A stretch of DNA of 9,147 nt from GCA-2716945 sp964342835 (GTDB lineage: Bacteria; Pseudomonadota; Gammaproteobacteria; GCA-002705445; GCA-002716945). The DNA lies in the NCBI GenBank assembly GCA_964342835.1, contig CAYFGJ010000040.1:1-9147 (forward strand), in the 5' to 3' direction. Positions 1 through 6,439 of this stretch are shown here, piece after piece. Position numbers and translations under genes: made by a program. Position 1 is the first letter of the stretch, and the number at the start of each line of letters is the position of its first letter. The notes under the pieces were generated by a model. That model was not told the DNA's origin. It did no database searches and saw only the letters and a program-made list of their open reading frames with translations.

Positions 1-597
1 TGTAAATGGAGAGCGGTAATAACTATTAATGATAATATACCATCGAATGCTTGCATAATGGGAAATGCGCACGCACTTGCTAGATATGCTTCATTGTGTC
101 AGGAAAATAATTTAGTTCCGATTGTAGAGCCAGAAGTTTTAATTAACGGTAATCATTCTATCGAAAAATGTCACAATGTTACAGAAAATACACTCAAAGT
201 GTTATTTGAACAATTATCTTTAATGGATGTGTTTTTAGAAGGTACAATTTTAAAACCCAGTATGGTTATATCTGGAACAGAGAATACAAATAGAGCTAAC
301 CATGATGATGTTGCTAAAAGGACAATCGAGTGTTTGAAGTTATGCGTCCCAAAAGAATTAGCTGGAATTGCTTTCTTATCAGGTGGACAAAGTGATGAAG
401 AATCAACTATGCATTTAAATATTATGAATAAATCGAATAAATCGTTACCTTGGAGAGTAACGTTTTCTTATGCAAGAGCTATTCAACAAAGCGCTTTACA
501 ATCATGGTTAGGTAAGGATCAAAATATTAATAAAGCGCAAAACATATTATCTGAAAGAGCAGAAAAATGTTCGCTCGCCTCTATTGGGTCATTGTAA
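1..597 (+). CDS. Class I fructose-bisphosphate aldolase, C-terminal part (5' end outside window)
   Basis: Catalyses reversible cleavage of fructose 1,6-bisphosphate to dihydroxyacetone phosphate and glyceraldehyde 3-phosphate in the cytoplasm. The reading frame is open from base 1 (CKWRAV, matching the KWR stretch of animal class I aldolases), so the ATG at 58 is internal, not the start. 198 residues are visible. Counting from that internal Met, the sequence shows LARYASLCQ, then PIVEPE with the acid/base Glu24, then EGTILKPSMV with the Schiff-base Lys66 (codon 253-255), then GIAFLSGGQS and TFSYARAIQQSAL. These are diagnostic of the Schiff-base (class I) family, not the zinc-dependent class II enzyme. 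The C-terminus stops soon after the SLA motif and lacks the long tail ending in tyrosine of vertebrate enzymes. The gene runs into bioD tail to tail with 2 nt between stops. Identification is secure; the missing half cannot be judged. Confidence 0.96.
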   Translation, partial: CKWRAVITINDNIPSNACIMGNAHALARYASLCQENNLVPIVEPEVLINGNHSIEKCHNVTENTLKVLFEQLSLMDVFLEGTILKPSMVISGTENTNRANHDDVAKRTIECLKLCVPKELAGIAFLSGGQSDEESTMHLNIMNKSNKSLPWRVTFSYARAIQQSALQSWLGKDQNINKAQNILSERAEKCSLASIGSL

Positions 598-599
598 TT

Positions 600-1271
600 T
601 TAAGACTTTGTAAGTAATTTTAATAACTTAACAAATACTTCTTTATTTTTATTTTCATTTGATGAAAATATTTGAAACACTGGAATATTAGTGTACATTT
701 TAATTTCTTTTAAATTATTAATATCTTTGTGAGTATTACTTTTAATTTTATTTAGTACTATGGCATTTATTTTTATTTTTCTAGATTTAAATGATTCAAC
801 ATTAACTAAAGTGTTATTAATTGCACCCAACTCATCTTTAACAACAAGTACAGTTTTAGCTTTTGTTTTATCTATTAAATCAATATTTAAACCATCACTA
901 GTAAGAGGAGAGAAAGCACCACCAGCACCTTCCATAACTAATATGTCAGATTTTGGTAATTTTTTTATCTTAGAAAGAATATCTTTAATAAGAACTTTTT
1001 TGCCAGCTAATTTTATAGCTTTATATGGTGATATTGGCTGATAATATCTATATGGGTTTATAATATCTAGATTTATTTTTTTCTTTATACTTTCAAAAAA
1101 TTTTTTTGAATCATTTGGAATTAATTGATTTTTAATTTTTTTACAACCTGTTTCAACAGACTTGAATGGTGTTACAGATTTATTTTGCTCTATTGCTAAA
1201 CGTATTAAATTATCAGCAATAAATGTTTTACCAACTTCTGTATTATTACCAGTTATAAAAATTTTAATCAT
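600..1271 (-). CDS. bioD: Dethiobiotin synthetase
   Basis: ATP-dependent carboxylation of 7,8-diaminopelargonate to dethiobiotin, the penultimate step of biotin synthesis. The 223 residues are close to the usual length of about 225. The N-terminus carries the P-loop GNNTEVGKT (residues 8-16), then Lys37 in PFKSVETG, the position of the conserved catalytic lysine, then NPYRYYQPISP (72-82), the EGAGG motif (114-118) that helps bind the substrates, and VVKDELGAINNTL further on. The ATG at 1271 puts the P-loop at the standard distance from the N-terminus. The start lies 6 nt after the purC stop, so the gene is probably last in the pseudoazurin-purC-bioD unit. No other biotin gene is in the window, so bioD is separated from a classical bio cluster here. 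There is no recognisable Shine-Dalgarno. The protein is rich in Lys, Ile and Asn, as expected for an AT-rich genome. Confidence 0.95.
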   Translation of the reverse strand: MIKIFITGNNTEVGKTFIADNLIRLAIEQNKSVTPFKSVETGCKKIKNQLIPNDSKKFFESIKKKINLDIINPYRYYQPISPYKAIKLAGKKVLIKDILSKIKKLPKSDILVMEGAGGAFSPLTSDGLNIDLIDKTKAKTVLVVKDELGAINNTLVNVESFKSRKIKINAIVLNKIKSNTHKDINNLKEIKMYTNIPVFQIFSSNENKNKEVFVKLLKLLTKS

Positions 1272-1277
1272 TGATTA

Positions 1278-2141
1278 TTATGATGTAAGTAATCTTAAAG
1301 CTAAATTATATTTATCCATCAACTTATTTTTTATCTCTAATGGTATTTCAATTTGTTCATTTTGCCATCCAATTGAAATTAGATAATCTCTGAAAAATTG
1401 TTTATCAAAAGATTCATGATTTATTTGTTCTGTATCATTATTATAAATCCAAAATCTAGAACTATCAGTAGTAAAAATTTCATCTATTAGTATTAAATTA
1501 TCTTCATCATCTATTCCATATTCAAATTTTGTATCTGCAATTATTATTCCTTTATTTTTTGCAAATTCGTGTGCAAAATTATATAGTTTCAAACTTGTTT
1601 CTTTTATGGTATTAGCTAGTGATTTACCTATGTTGTTTTCCATTTTTTCGAAAGATATATTTATATCTTTATCTCCAACTGCAGATTTGGTAGAAGGAGT
1701 AAATATGGGTTGTTCAAATTTATCATACTTAGATAGATTCTTTTCAGCTGTTGTACCATGAATCTTATTTGTTTCTTTATATTCTTTCCAAGCTGAACCA
1801 GCCAAATAACCTCTTACTATTGCTTCAATAGGTATTACTTTAGTTTTTTTAACCACCATACAACGATCAATATGTGTTTTTGGAATCTTTAGTTCTTTGA
1901 TTTTTTGATCAGATTCTAAATGATTATTTATAATCTGATTAGTTTTATTAAACCAAAATTTTGTTAATTTATTGAGTATAATTCCTTTGCCTTGTATTTC
2001 ATCATTAAAAACAAAATCAAAAGCTGATATTCTATCTGTTGCTATGATTAATAAAAGTTTATCATTAATCTCATAGAGGTTCCTAACTTTTCCTTGAAAA
2101 CTAATTTCATACTCATCAAAAAAGTTTTTTTCTTCTTCCAT
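1278..2141 (-). CDS. purC: Phosphoribosylaminoimidazole-succinocarboxamide (SAICAR) synthase
   Basis: Joins CAIR and aspartate with ATP to make SAICAR in de novo purine synthesis. The 287 residues match the longer form of the enzyme; the E. coli type is about 237. Visible landmarks are GKVRNLYE (17-24), IATDRISAFD (33-42), IQGKGIILNKLTKFWF (49-64), the signature PIEAIVRGYLAGSAW (104-118), PIFTPSTKSAVGDKD (145-159), the second signature IADTKFEYG (201-209), and LIDEIFTTDSSRFW (218-231). It lies between pseudoazurin (6 nt upstream) and bioD (6 nt downstream), with no Shine-Dalgarno visible. From memory, an aldolase gene near purC is a recurring betaproteobacterial arrangement; here bioD sits between them and the aldolase is on the opposite strand. 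The gene looks intact. Confidence 0.97.
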   Translation of the reverse strand: MEEEKNFFDEYEISFQGKVRNLYEINDKLLLIIATDRISAFDFVFNDEIQGKGIILNKLTKFWFNKTNQIINNHLESDQKIKELKIPKTHIDRCMVVKKTKVIPIEAIVRGYLAGSAWKEYKETNKIHGTTAEKNLSKYDKFEQPIFTPSTKSAVGDKDINISFEKMENNIGKSLANTIKETSLKLYNFAHEFAKNKGIIIADTKFEYGIDDEDNLILIDEIFTTDSSRFWIYNNDTEQINHESFDKQFFRDYLISIGWQNEQIEIPLEIKNKLMDKYNLALRLLTS

Positions 2142-2147
2142 AAAATA

Positions 2148-2597
2148 TTATTTTACTTTTGAAAAATATTCAGTAAACCTATTTTTATTAGTAGCAAATT
2201 TTTTTTCAATTTCTATCCCTAAATTTTTTGCTTCCTGAAAGTTACTATCTTTATTTCCTACAATAATCAATCCAACCATCCCTAATATATAATGCGGTGT
2301 ACATTTATAACCATAAATTCCTTCAACATCAAATTTAATTGAAATTTCTTCATTTACAGCACCATTCCAAGTATTAGCATTTTTAGGCATCATTTCATCA
2401 ATTGAGGCAGAATTGTGACCCGGTTCTTTGGAGATCCATTTAACTGTATCGCCCGATTTGATATGCAATACTGGAGGCTCAAATACCATCATTTGACCAT
2501 TTGAAGAGCTTAACATTTTAATTTCATATTCTTCAGAATATACATCTAAAGATACCATTGTTATTATAAATAAAAATAAAATCCTAATTATGTTCAT
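2148..2597 (-). CDS. Pseudoazurin (periplasmic type 1 blue copper protein)
   Basis: A small periplasmic electron carrier. I chose the ATG at 2597 (149 residues) over the in-frame ATG at 2630 because AGGAAG lies 6 nt upstream and because it places a typical Sec signal peptide at the N-terminus: MNIIR, a hydrophobic core, and a likely cut after VYS at about residue 21. The mature part fits pseudoazurin: MMVFEPPVLHIKSGDTVKW, then GHN with His61, then YKCTPHYILGMVG with Cys99, His102 and Met107. The four copper ligands and their spacing (His-38-Cys-3-His-5-Met) equal those of Alcaligenes pseudoazurin. A charged, probably helical tail of about 35 residues follows, also typical. In the family it donates electrons to copper nitrite reductase or exchanges them with other periplasmic oxidoreductases; no partner gene is in the window, so the partner is unknown. 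It is the first gene of a unit with purC and bioD. Confidence 0.93.
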   Translation of the reverse strand: MNIIRILFLFIITMVSLDVYSEEYEIKMLSSSNGQMMVFEPPVLHIKSGDTVKWISKEPGHNSASIDEMMPKNANTWNGAVNEEISIKFDVEGIYGYKCTPHYILGMVGLIIVGNKDSNFQEAKNLGIEIEKKFATNKNRFTEYFSKVK

Positions 2598-2603
2598 ATT
2601 ATA

Positions 2604-2609
2604 CTTCCT
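2604..2609 (-). promoter_or_regulatory. Shine-Dalgarno of the pseudoazurin gene
   Basis: AGGAAG on the minus strand, 6 nt before the ATG at 2597. It is the best ribosome binding site in the window, where most genes show none, and it decides the start in favour of the signal-peptide methionine over the ATG 33 nt upstream. Confidence 0.75.
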
Positions 2610-2642
2610 ATTTTTTATATATAATATCATGAAAATATTAAT

Positions 2643-2670
2643 TTCATTAAATACTCCGATGACATATACT
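2643..2670 (+). promoter_or_regulatory. Candidate promoter of the rpe-trp-speD unit
   Basis: TATACT at 2665-2670 matches five of six bases of the sigma-70 -10 box. The -35 at 16-bp spacing (TTCATT, 2643-2648) is weak, with three of six. The transcript would start near 2677, about 26 nt before the rpe ATG. In sequence this AT-rich such matches arise by chance, so support is modest. The Fur-like box overlaps the -10 and the predicted start. Confidence 0.35.
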
Positions 2671-2686
2671 AATTTTTATCATTCTC
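2668..2686 (-). promoter_or_regulatory. Fur-box-like operator candidate
   Basis: The minus strand reads GAGAATGATAAAAATTAGT, which agrees with the 19-bp Fur consensus (GATAATGATAATCATTATC) at 14 of 19 positions. In the 7-1-7 view (TGATAAT-n-ATTATCA) the match is 11 of 14. It lies between the divergent pseudoazurin and rpe genes and overlaps the candidate rpe -10 and transcription start. The match is seen directly; the regulator is an inference, and the AT-rich background raises the false-positive rate. Confidence 0.35.
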
Positions 2687-2689
2687 AAA

Positions 2690-2701
2690 TTTGTGCACAA
2701 A
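2690..2701. repeat. 12-bp perfect palindrome just before the rpe start codon
   Basis: TTTGTGCACAAA is fully self-complementary and ends 1 nt before the rpe ATG at 2703. Its GC-containing centre (GTGCAC) stands out in AT-rich surroundings. It occupies the place of a ribosome binding site, and no Shine-Dalgarno is visible. It could be an operator half-site pair or chance. It also contains the TTG (2691) that would be an alternative rpe start. Confidence 0.5.
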
Positions 2702-2702
2702 A

Positions 2703-3377
2703 ATGACTGATTATAAAATAGCACCATCAATATTATCTGCAGATTTTTCTCGATTAGGAGAGGATGTCCAGAATGTCATTGATGCTGGTGCAGACTTTAT
2801 ACATTTTGATGTTATGGATAATCACTATGTACCTAATTTAACTTTTGGTCCAATGATATGTGAAGCATTGAGAAATTATAAAATAAAAAATATTATTGAT
2901 GTTCATTTAATGATTAAACCTGTAGATGGAATTATACCGGATTTTGCACGTGCTGGAGCTGATTATATAACATTTCATCCAGAAGCATCTGAACACATAG
3001 ATCGTACTATTAATCTTATAAAAGATAATAACTGTAAAGCTGGTATTGTGTTAAATCCAGCTACACCAATAACTCATCTTGCACACTGTTTAGATAAAAT
3101 TGATATGATTTTATTAATGTCTGTTAATCCTGGATTTCCAGGGCAAAAATTTATACCAAGCACATTAAAAAAAATAAAACTTGTAAGAGATTTGATAGAT
3201 AAATCTGAAAAACAAATACGATTAGAAGTAGATGGTGGTATAAATTTGAATAATTTAGAAGAGATTGCTAAAGCTGGTGCTGATACATTTGTTGCTGGAT
3301 CAGCAATCTTTAACTCAAAAAACTATGTAGATACTATCAAAAAAATGAGAGATATCTTAAGTAGTATTGGAAGTTGA
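2703..3377 (+). CDS. rpe: Ribulose-phosphate 3-epimerase
   Basis: Interconverts ribulose 5-phosphate and xylulose 5-phosphate in the pentose phosphate (or Calvin) pathway; a cytoplasmic metal-dependent TIM barrel. I use the ATG at 2703 (224 residues), which gives the family N-terminus MTDYKIAPSILSADFSRLGED; an in-frame TTG at 2691 would only add four residues. Conserved parts are APSILSADF (7-15), HFDVMD with His34 and Asp36, DVHLM with His68, LNPATP (117-122), and LEVDGGI with Asp177; these supply the metal ligands and the two catalytic aspartates. The phosphate-side loop reads VNPGFPGQ (141-148) where I expect VNPGFGGQ. It is the first gene of the unit, followed after 11 nt by trpE. In many beta- and gammaproteobacteria gph separates rpe from trpE; it is absent at this position. 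Confidence 0.97.
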   Translation: MTDYKIAPSILSADFSRLGEDVQNVIDAGADFIHFDVMDNHYVPNLTFGPMICEALRNYKIKNIIDVHLMIKPVDGIIPDFARAGADYITFHPEASEHIDRTINLIKDNNCKAGIVLNPATPITHLAHCLDKIDMILLMSVNPGFPGQKFIPSTLKKIKLVRDLIDKSEKQIRLEVDGGINLNNLEEIAKAGADTFVAGSAIFNSKNYVDTIKKMRDILSSIGS

Positions 3378-3388
3378 ATATCAAGTAA

Positions 3389-4855
3389 ATGTTACAAGCA
3401 GAATTTTCAAGATATGTAAGTCAGGGATATACATTAATACCAATTACGAAGAAAATCGAAATTTCTAATCTTAATCCTATAGATATTTATTCTGAAATTG
3501 CTGATAAACCAAATTCTTATTTATTTGAATCTTTAGAAGAAAATAAAAAATGGAGTAGATATACAATAATAGGATTACCATCAAAAGATTATTTAACTGT
3601 AAAAGATAATACTATACAAATTTTCAAAGATAATAAAATTATTCAAACAATTGACAATGAAGATCCTTTCTCATGGATTGAAAATTATTATAATCAGTAC
3701 AAAATACCTAAACTAGATTTACAACCACCTTTTGTAGGTGGATTGGTAGGTTTTTTTGGTTTTGATTCTATTAAATATATCGAAAAAAAGATAAAACCAT
3801 CTAATCAAACAGACCAAATAGATTCACATGATATTGCATTAATTATCTCTAAAGAAGTACTAGTTTTTGATAAAAACAATAATTGTGTATATATAATTGT
3901 CTATTCAGAAAATTCTATAGAAAGTTATCACAACACAAAAAATAAAATAGATAAAATATGTAATAGTTTAGATAAATTTGAATCAACAAATATACAGCTA
4001 AATACAAAATCAACTATAAAAGATGCAATTTCTTATCATTTTAAAGAAAATGATTTTTTGAAAGCAGTTAATAAAATAAAAGATTACATAAGATGTGGAG
4101 ATGTTATGCAAGTTGTATTATCTCAAAGAATGTCCATGCTCTTTGATGATAATCCATTAAATTTTTATAGAGTATTAAGAAAAATAAATCCTTCACCCTA
4201 TATGTATTATTTAAATATGTTAGATTGTCATATAATTGGCTCATCACCTGAGATTTTAGTTCGACTGGAAGACGGTGAAATAACTGTAAGACCAATTGCA
4301 GGTACAAGACCAAGGGGCACTAATTCATCATTGGATTTAGAGTTAGAACAAGAATTAAAATCAGATCCAAAAGAAAATGCTGAACATCTAATGCTTATAG
4401 ATTTAGGAAGAAATGATATTGGTAAAGTATCTGAAATTGGTACGGTTAAATTAACTGAAAAAATGATTATTGAAAAATATTCTCATGTTATGCATATGGT
4501 ATCAAATGTTAAGGGTAAAATTAAAAAAGACCATACTATGTTTGATGTATTGAAATCTACATTTCCTGCAGGTACAGTAACAGGTGCACCCAAAATAAGA
4601 GCTATTGAAATTATTTACGAACTAGAGAAATCTAAACGTGGAATATATGCTGGAGCAATAGGTTATTTAGGCTGGAATGGTAATTTAGATACTGCTATTG
4701 CAATTAGAACATCAGTGATTAAAGATAATGTATTAAATATACAATGTGGAGCAGGTATTGTTCATGATTCTATAGCTGAAAAAGAATGGGAAGAAACAAT
4801 AAATAAAGGCATGGCTATATTGCAAGCATATAAAAATTTGAAGAGCATAAAATGA
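3389..4855 (+). CDS. trpE: Anthranilate synthase component I
   Basis: Converts chorismate to anthranilate using ammonia delivered by TrpG, the committed step of tryptophan synthesis. 488 residues is a usual length. The N-terminal half carries the tryptophan-feedback region SYLFESLEENKKWSRYTIIG (43-62), with LFES in place of the classical LLES. PFVGGLVGFFGFD (114-126) follows. The chorismate-binding half shows GDVMQVVLSQRM (237-248), SPEILVRLEDGEITVRPIAG (286-305) continuing into TRPRG, LIDLGRNDIGKVS (336-348), YSHVMHMVS with His366, FPAGTVTGAPKIRAIEII (392-409), and CGAGIVHDS (453-461). All catalytic blocks are present. The stop overlaps the trpG start (ATGA). No Trp-codon-rich leader peptide or attenuator is visible in the 11 nt after rpe or upstream of rpe, so control is likely by feedback inhibition and the upstream promoter. 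Confidence 0.98.
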   Translation: MLQAEFSRYVSQGYTLIPITKKIEISNLNPIDIYSEIADKPNSYLFESLEENKKWSRYTIIGLPSKDYLTVKDNTIQIFKDNKIIQTIDNEDPFSWIENYYNQYKIPKLDLQPPFVGGLVGFFGFDSIKYIEKKIKPSNQTDQIDSHDIALIISKEVLVFDKNNNCVYIIVYSENSIESYHNTKNKIDKICNSLDKFESTNIQLNTKSTIKDAISYHFKENDFLKAVNKIKDYIRCGDVMQVVLSQRMSMLFDDNPLNFYRVLRKINPSPYMYYLNMLDCHIIGSSPEILVRLEDGEITVRPIAGTRPRGTNSSLDLELEQELKSDPKENAEHLMLIDLGRNDIGKVSEIGTVKLTEKMIIEKYSHVMHMVSNVKGKIKKDHTMFDVLKSTFPAGTVTGAPKIRAIEIIYELEKSKRGIYAGAIGYLGWNGNLDTAIAIRTSVIKDNVLNIQCGAGIVHDSIAEKEWEETINKGMAILQAYKNLKSIK

Positions 4856-5427
4856 TTTTAATGATTGATAATTATGATTCATTTACATATAACGTTGTCC
4901 AATACTTTGGTGAACTGGGTGAAAATCTTACTGTACATAGAAATGATATGATTGATATCTCAGAAATTGAAAAAATTAAACCTGAAAAAATATTAATATC
5001 TCCTGGACCTTGCACACCAAACGAAGCAGGTATTTCTGTTGATGTAATTAAAAGGTTTTACACTGAATTACCTATACTTGGGATATGTTTAGGACATCAA
5101 AGCATTGGACAAGCATTTAACGGAAGAATTGTTTCTGCACAGAAAATAATGCATGGAAAAACATCACAAATAAAGCATAATAATCAGAATATTTTTTCAA
5201 ATATAACTAATCCATTTGAAGCGACAAGATATCATTCACTCGTCATAGAAGAAAAAAGCTTACCAGACTGTCTCGATGTTATTGCTTGGACTGATGAAGA
5301 AGGTTCAAACAATGAAATAATGGGAGTTAAGCATAAGAATTATCCAACATATGGAGTACAATTTCATCCAGAATCTATACTGACAGATGTTGGACATCAA
5401 ATTTTTAAAAATTTTTTGGATATTTAA
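4852..5427 (+). CDS. trpG: Anthranilate synthase component II (glutamine amidotransferase)
   Basis: Class I glutamine amidotransferase subunit that hydrolyses glutamine and supplies ammonia to TrpE. The 191 residues show MIDNYDSFTYN (4-14), ISPGPCTPNEAG (49-60), the nucleophile loop GICLGHQSIGQ with Cys79, RYHSL (126-130), and GVQFHPES (168-175) with His172 and Glu174 completing the catalytic triad. It is a stand-alone subunit, not fused to trpD. The start codon shares 4 nt with the trpE stop, which suggests translational coupling and balanced subunit amounts. In organisms with one such gene it can also serve as PabA for folate synthesis; whether that holds here cannot be seen. The trpD start follows 2 nt after the stop. 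Confidence 0.97.
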   Translation: MILMIDNYDSFTYNVVQYFGELGENLTVHRNDMIDISEIEKIKPEKILISPGPCTPNEAGISVDVIKRFYTELPILGICLGHQSIGQAFNGRIVSAQKIMHGKTSQIKHNNQNIFSNITNPFEATRYHSLVIEEKSLPDCLDVIAWTDEEGSNNEIMGVKHKNYPTYGVQFHPESILTDVGHQIFKNFLDI

Positions 5428-5429
5428 TT

Positions 5430-6437
5430 TTGGAAATTTTAAATAAAATAAAAAACGGAATGAATTTATCTTTTGATGAAGCTAGAGATTTTTTGTCAGT
5501 TACTTTCAAAGGTGAATATGATACAGATTTTTTAAAAGATATTTTAATAGGATTGAATAAAAAAGGTATATCTTCTGATGAATTAGCTGGTTTTGCCACG
5601 AGTATGAGAGAAATATCTAAAAAAGTTGCAACAAATCATGAAGTTGTTGATAACTGTGGTACTGGAGGTGATGGTATAGGGACTTTTAATATATCAACCG
5701 TTTCATCGTTTATAGCTGCTTCTTGCGGAGTATATGTTGCAAAACATGGAAATAAAGCCATAACAAGTAACTCTGGTAGTGCAGATTTACTTACTGAGGC
5801 AGGAGCCAACATTAATCTTTTGCCCACACAAGTTGAAGAATGTCTATCAGAATGTAATTTTGGATTTATGTTTGCTCCACTTCATCATCAATCTATGAAA
5901 TTTGTCGCTGAAGCAAGAAAAATAATAGCTCCTAATAAAACGATATTTAATCTTCTAGGGCCTTTAACTAATCCTGCAGAAGCTAAGATTCAATTAATAG
6001 GTGTATATTCTGAAAATAAAATGAATTTAATTGCCGAAACACTAATAAAACTTGGGACAAAAAGAGCACTGATTGTTCATTCAAATGATGGTTTAGATGA
6101 AATAAGTATTTTTGATTCTACAAAAATAATAGAAATTAAAAATAAACAAATTAAAAAATATATTTTAAAGCCAGAAGATTATAATCTTAAACTTGGGACC
6201 ATAAATGATATATTGGTTGACAGTCCAGGTGATAGTCTGGATATTATGTTAAATATTTTAAATAATAATAAATCTCCAATGCTCAATATATGTTTAATCA
6301 ATGCAGCAGCATTGGTTTATATTTCTGGAATTACTGAAAATTTACATGAAGCAATAAAAAAATGCCAATCAGCAATTGAATCAAAAAAATCCATTAATAT
6401 ATTTAATAAATATATAAATAAAACAAATAATTTTTAA
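5430..6437 (+). CDS. trpD: Anthranilate phosphoribosyltransferase
   Basis: Transfers phosphoribose from PRPP to anthranilate. The 335 residues begin at a TTG (5430), which gives the normal N-terminal helix (MEILNKIKNGMNLSFDEARDFL). Starting at the first ATG (codon 11, 5460) would remove part of that helix and leave a 32-nt gap after trpG, so TTG is preferred; a weak GGA lies 9 nt upstream. Motifs: DNCGTGGDGIGTFNIST (74-90) for PRPP and magnesium, KHGNKAITSNSGSAD (105-119), APLHHQSMKFVAEARK (149-164) for the anthranilate channel, IFNLLGPLTNPA (172-183), and NDGLDEIS with Asp223 and Glu224, the metal-binding acidic pair. KHGNK instead of KHGNR is a conservative change. It is tightly packed between trpG and trpC (2 nt on each side). 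Confidence 0.96.
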   Translation: MEILNKIKNGMNLSFDEARDFLSVTFKGEYDTDFLKDILIGLNKKGISSDELAGFATSMREISKKVATNHEVVDNCGTGGDGIGTFNISTVSSFIAASCGVYVAKHGNKAITSNSGSADLLTEAGANINLLPTQVEECLSECNFGFMFAPLHHQSMKFVAEARKIIAPNKTIFNLLGPLTNPAEAKIQLIGVYSENKMNLIAETLIKLGTKRALIVHSNDGLDEISIFDSTKIIEIKNKQIKKYILKPEDYNLKLGTINDILVDSPGDSLDIMLNILNNNKSPMLNICLINAAALVYISGITENLHEAIKKCQSAIESKKSINIFNKYINKTNNF

Positions 6438-6439
6438 TT

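Noticed and set aside
58..60. ATG at 58 as the aldolase start
   Set aside because: The frame continues open to base 1 with aldolase-like sequence (CKWRAV), so this Met is internal.
760..1041. 93-codon plus-strand open frame over bioD
   Set aside because: It lies fully antisense to a well-supported bioD and resembles no family; it is a by-product of the AT-rich complementary strand.
1162..1386. 74-codon plus-strand frame across the bioD/purC junction
   Set aside because: Antisense to two conserved genes, no ribosome binding site and no recognisable domain.
2598..2630. Upstream ATG (2630) as the pseudoazurin start, adding 11 residues
   Set aside because: It would put charged residues before the signal peptide and ignore the well-spaced AGGAAG that serves the ATG at 2597.
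2622..2640. Inverted repeat TAATAT/ATATTA with 7-nt loop as a regulatory hairpin
   Set aside because: Only A and T in six-base arms; very common by chance in this composition and too weak to be stable.
3378..3388. Trp attenuator or leader peptide before trpE
   Set aside because: Only 11 nt separate rpe and trpE, and no Trp-codon-rich short frame or alternative stem-loops are present there or upstream of rpe.
4104..4313. Minus-strand frame inside trpE
   Set aside because: Covers the most conserved chorismate-binding blocks of trpE on the other strand; no independent support.
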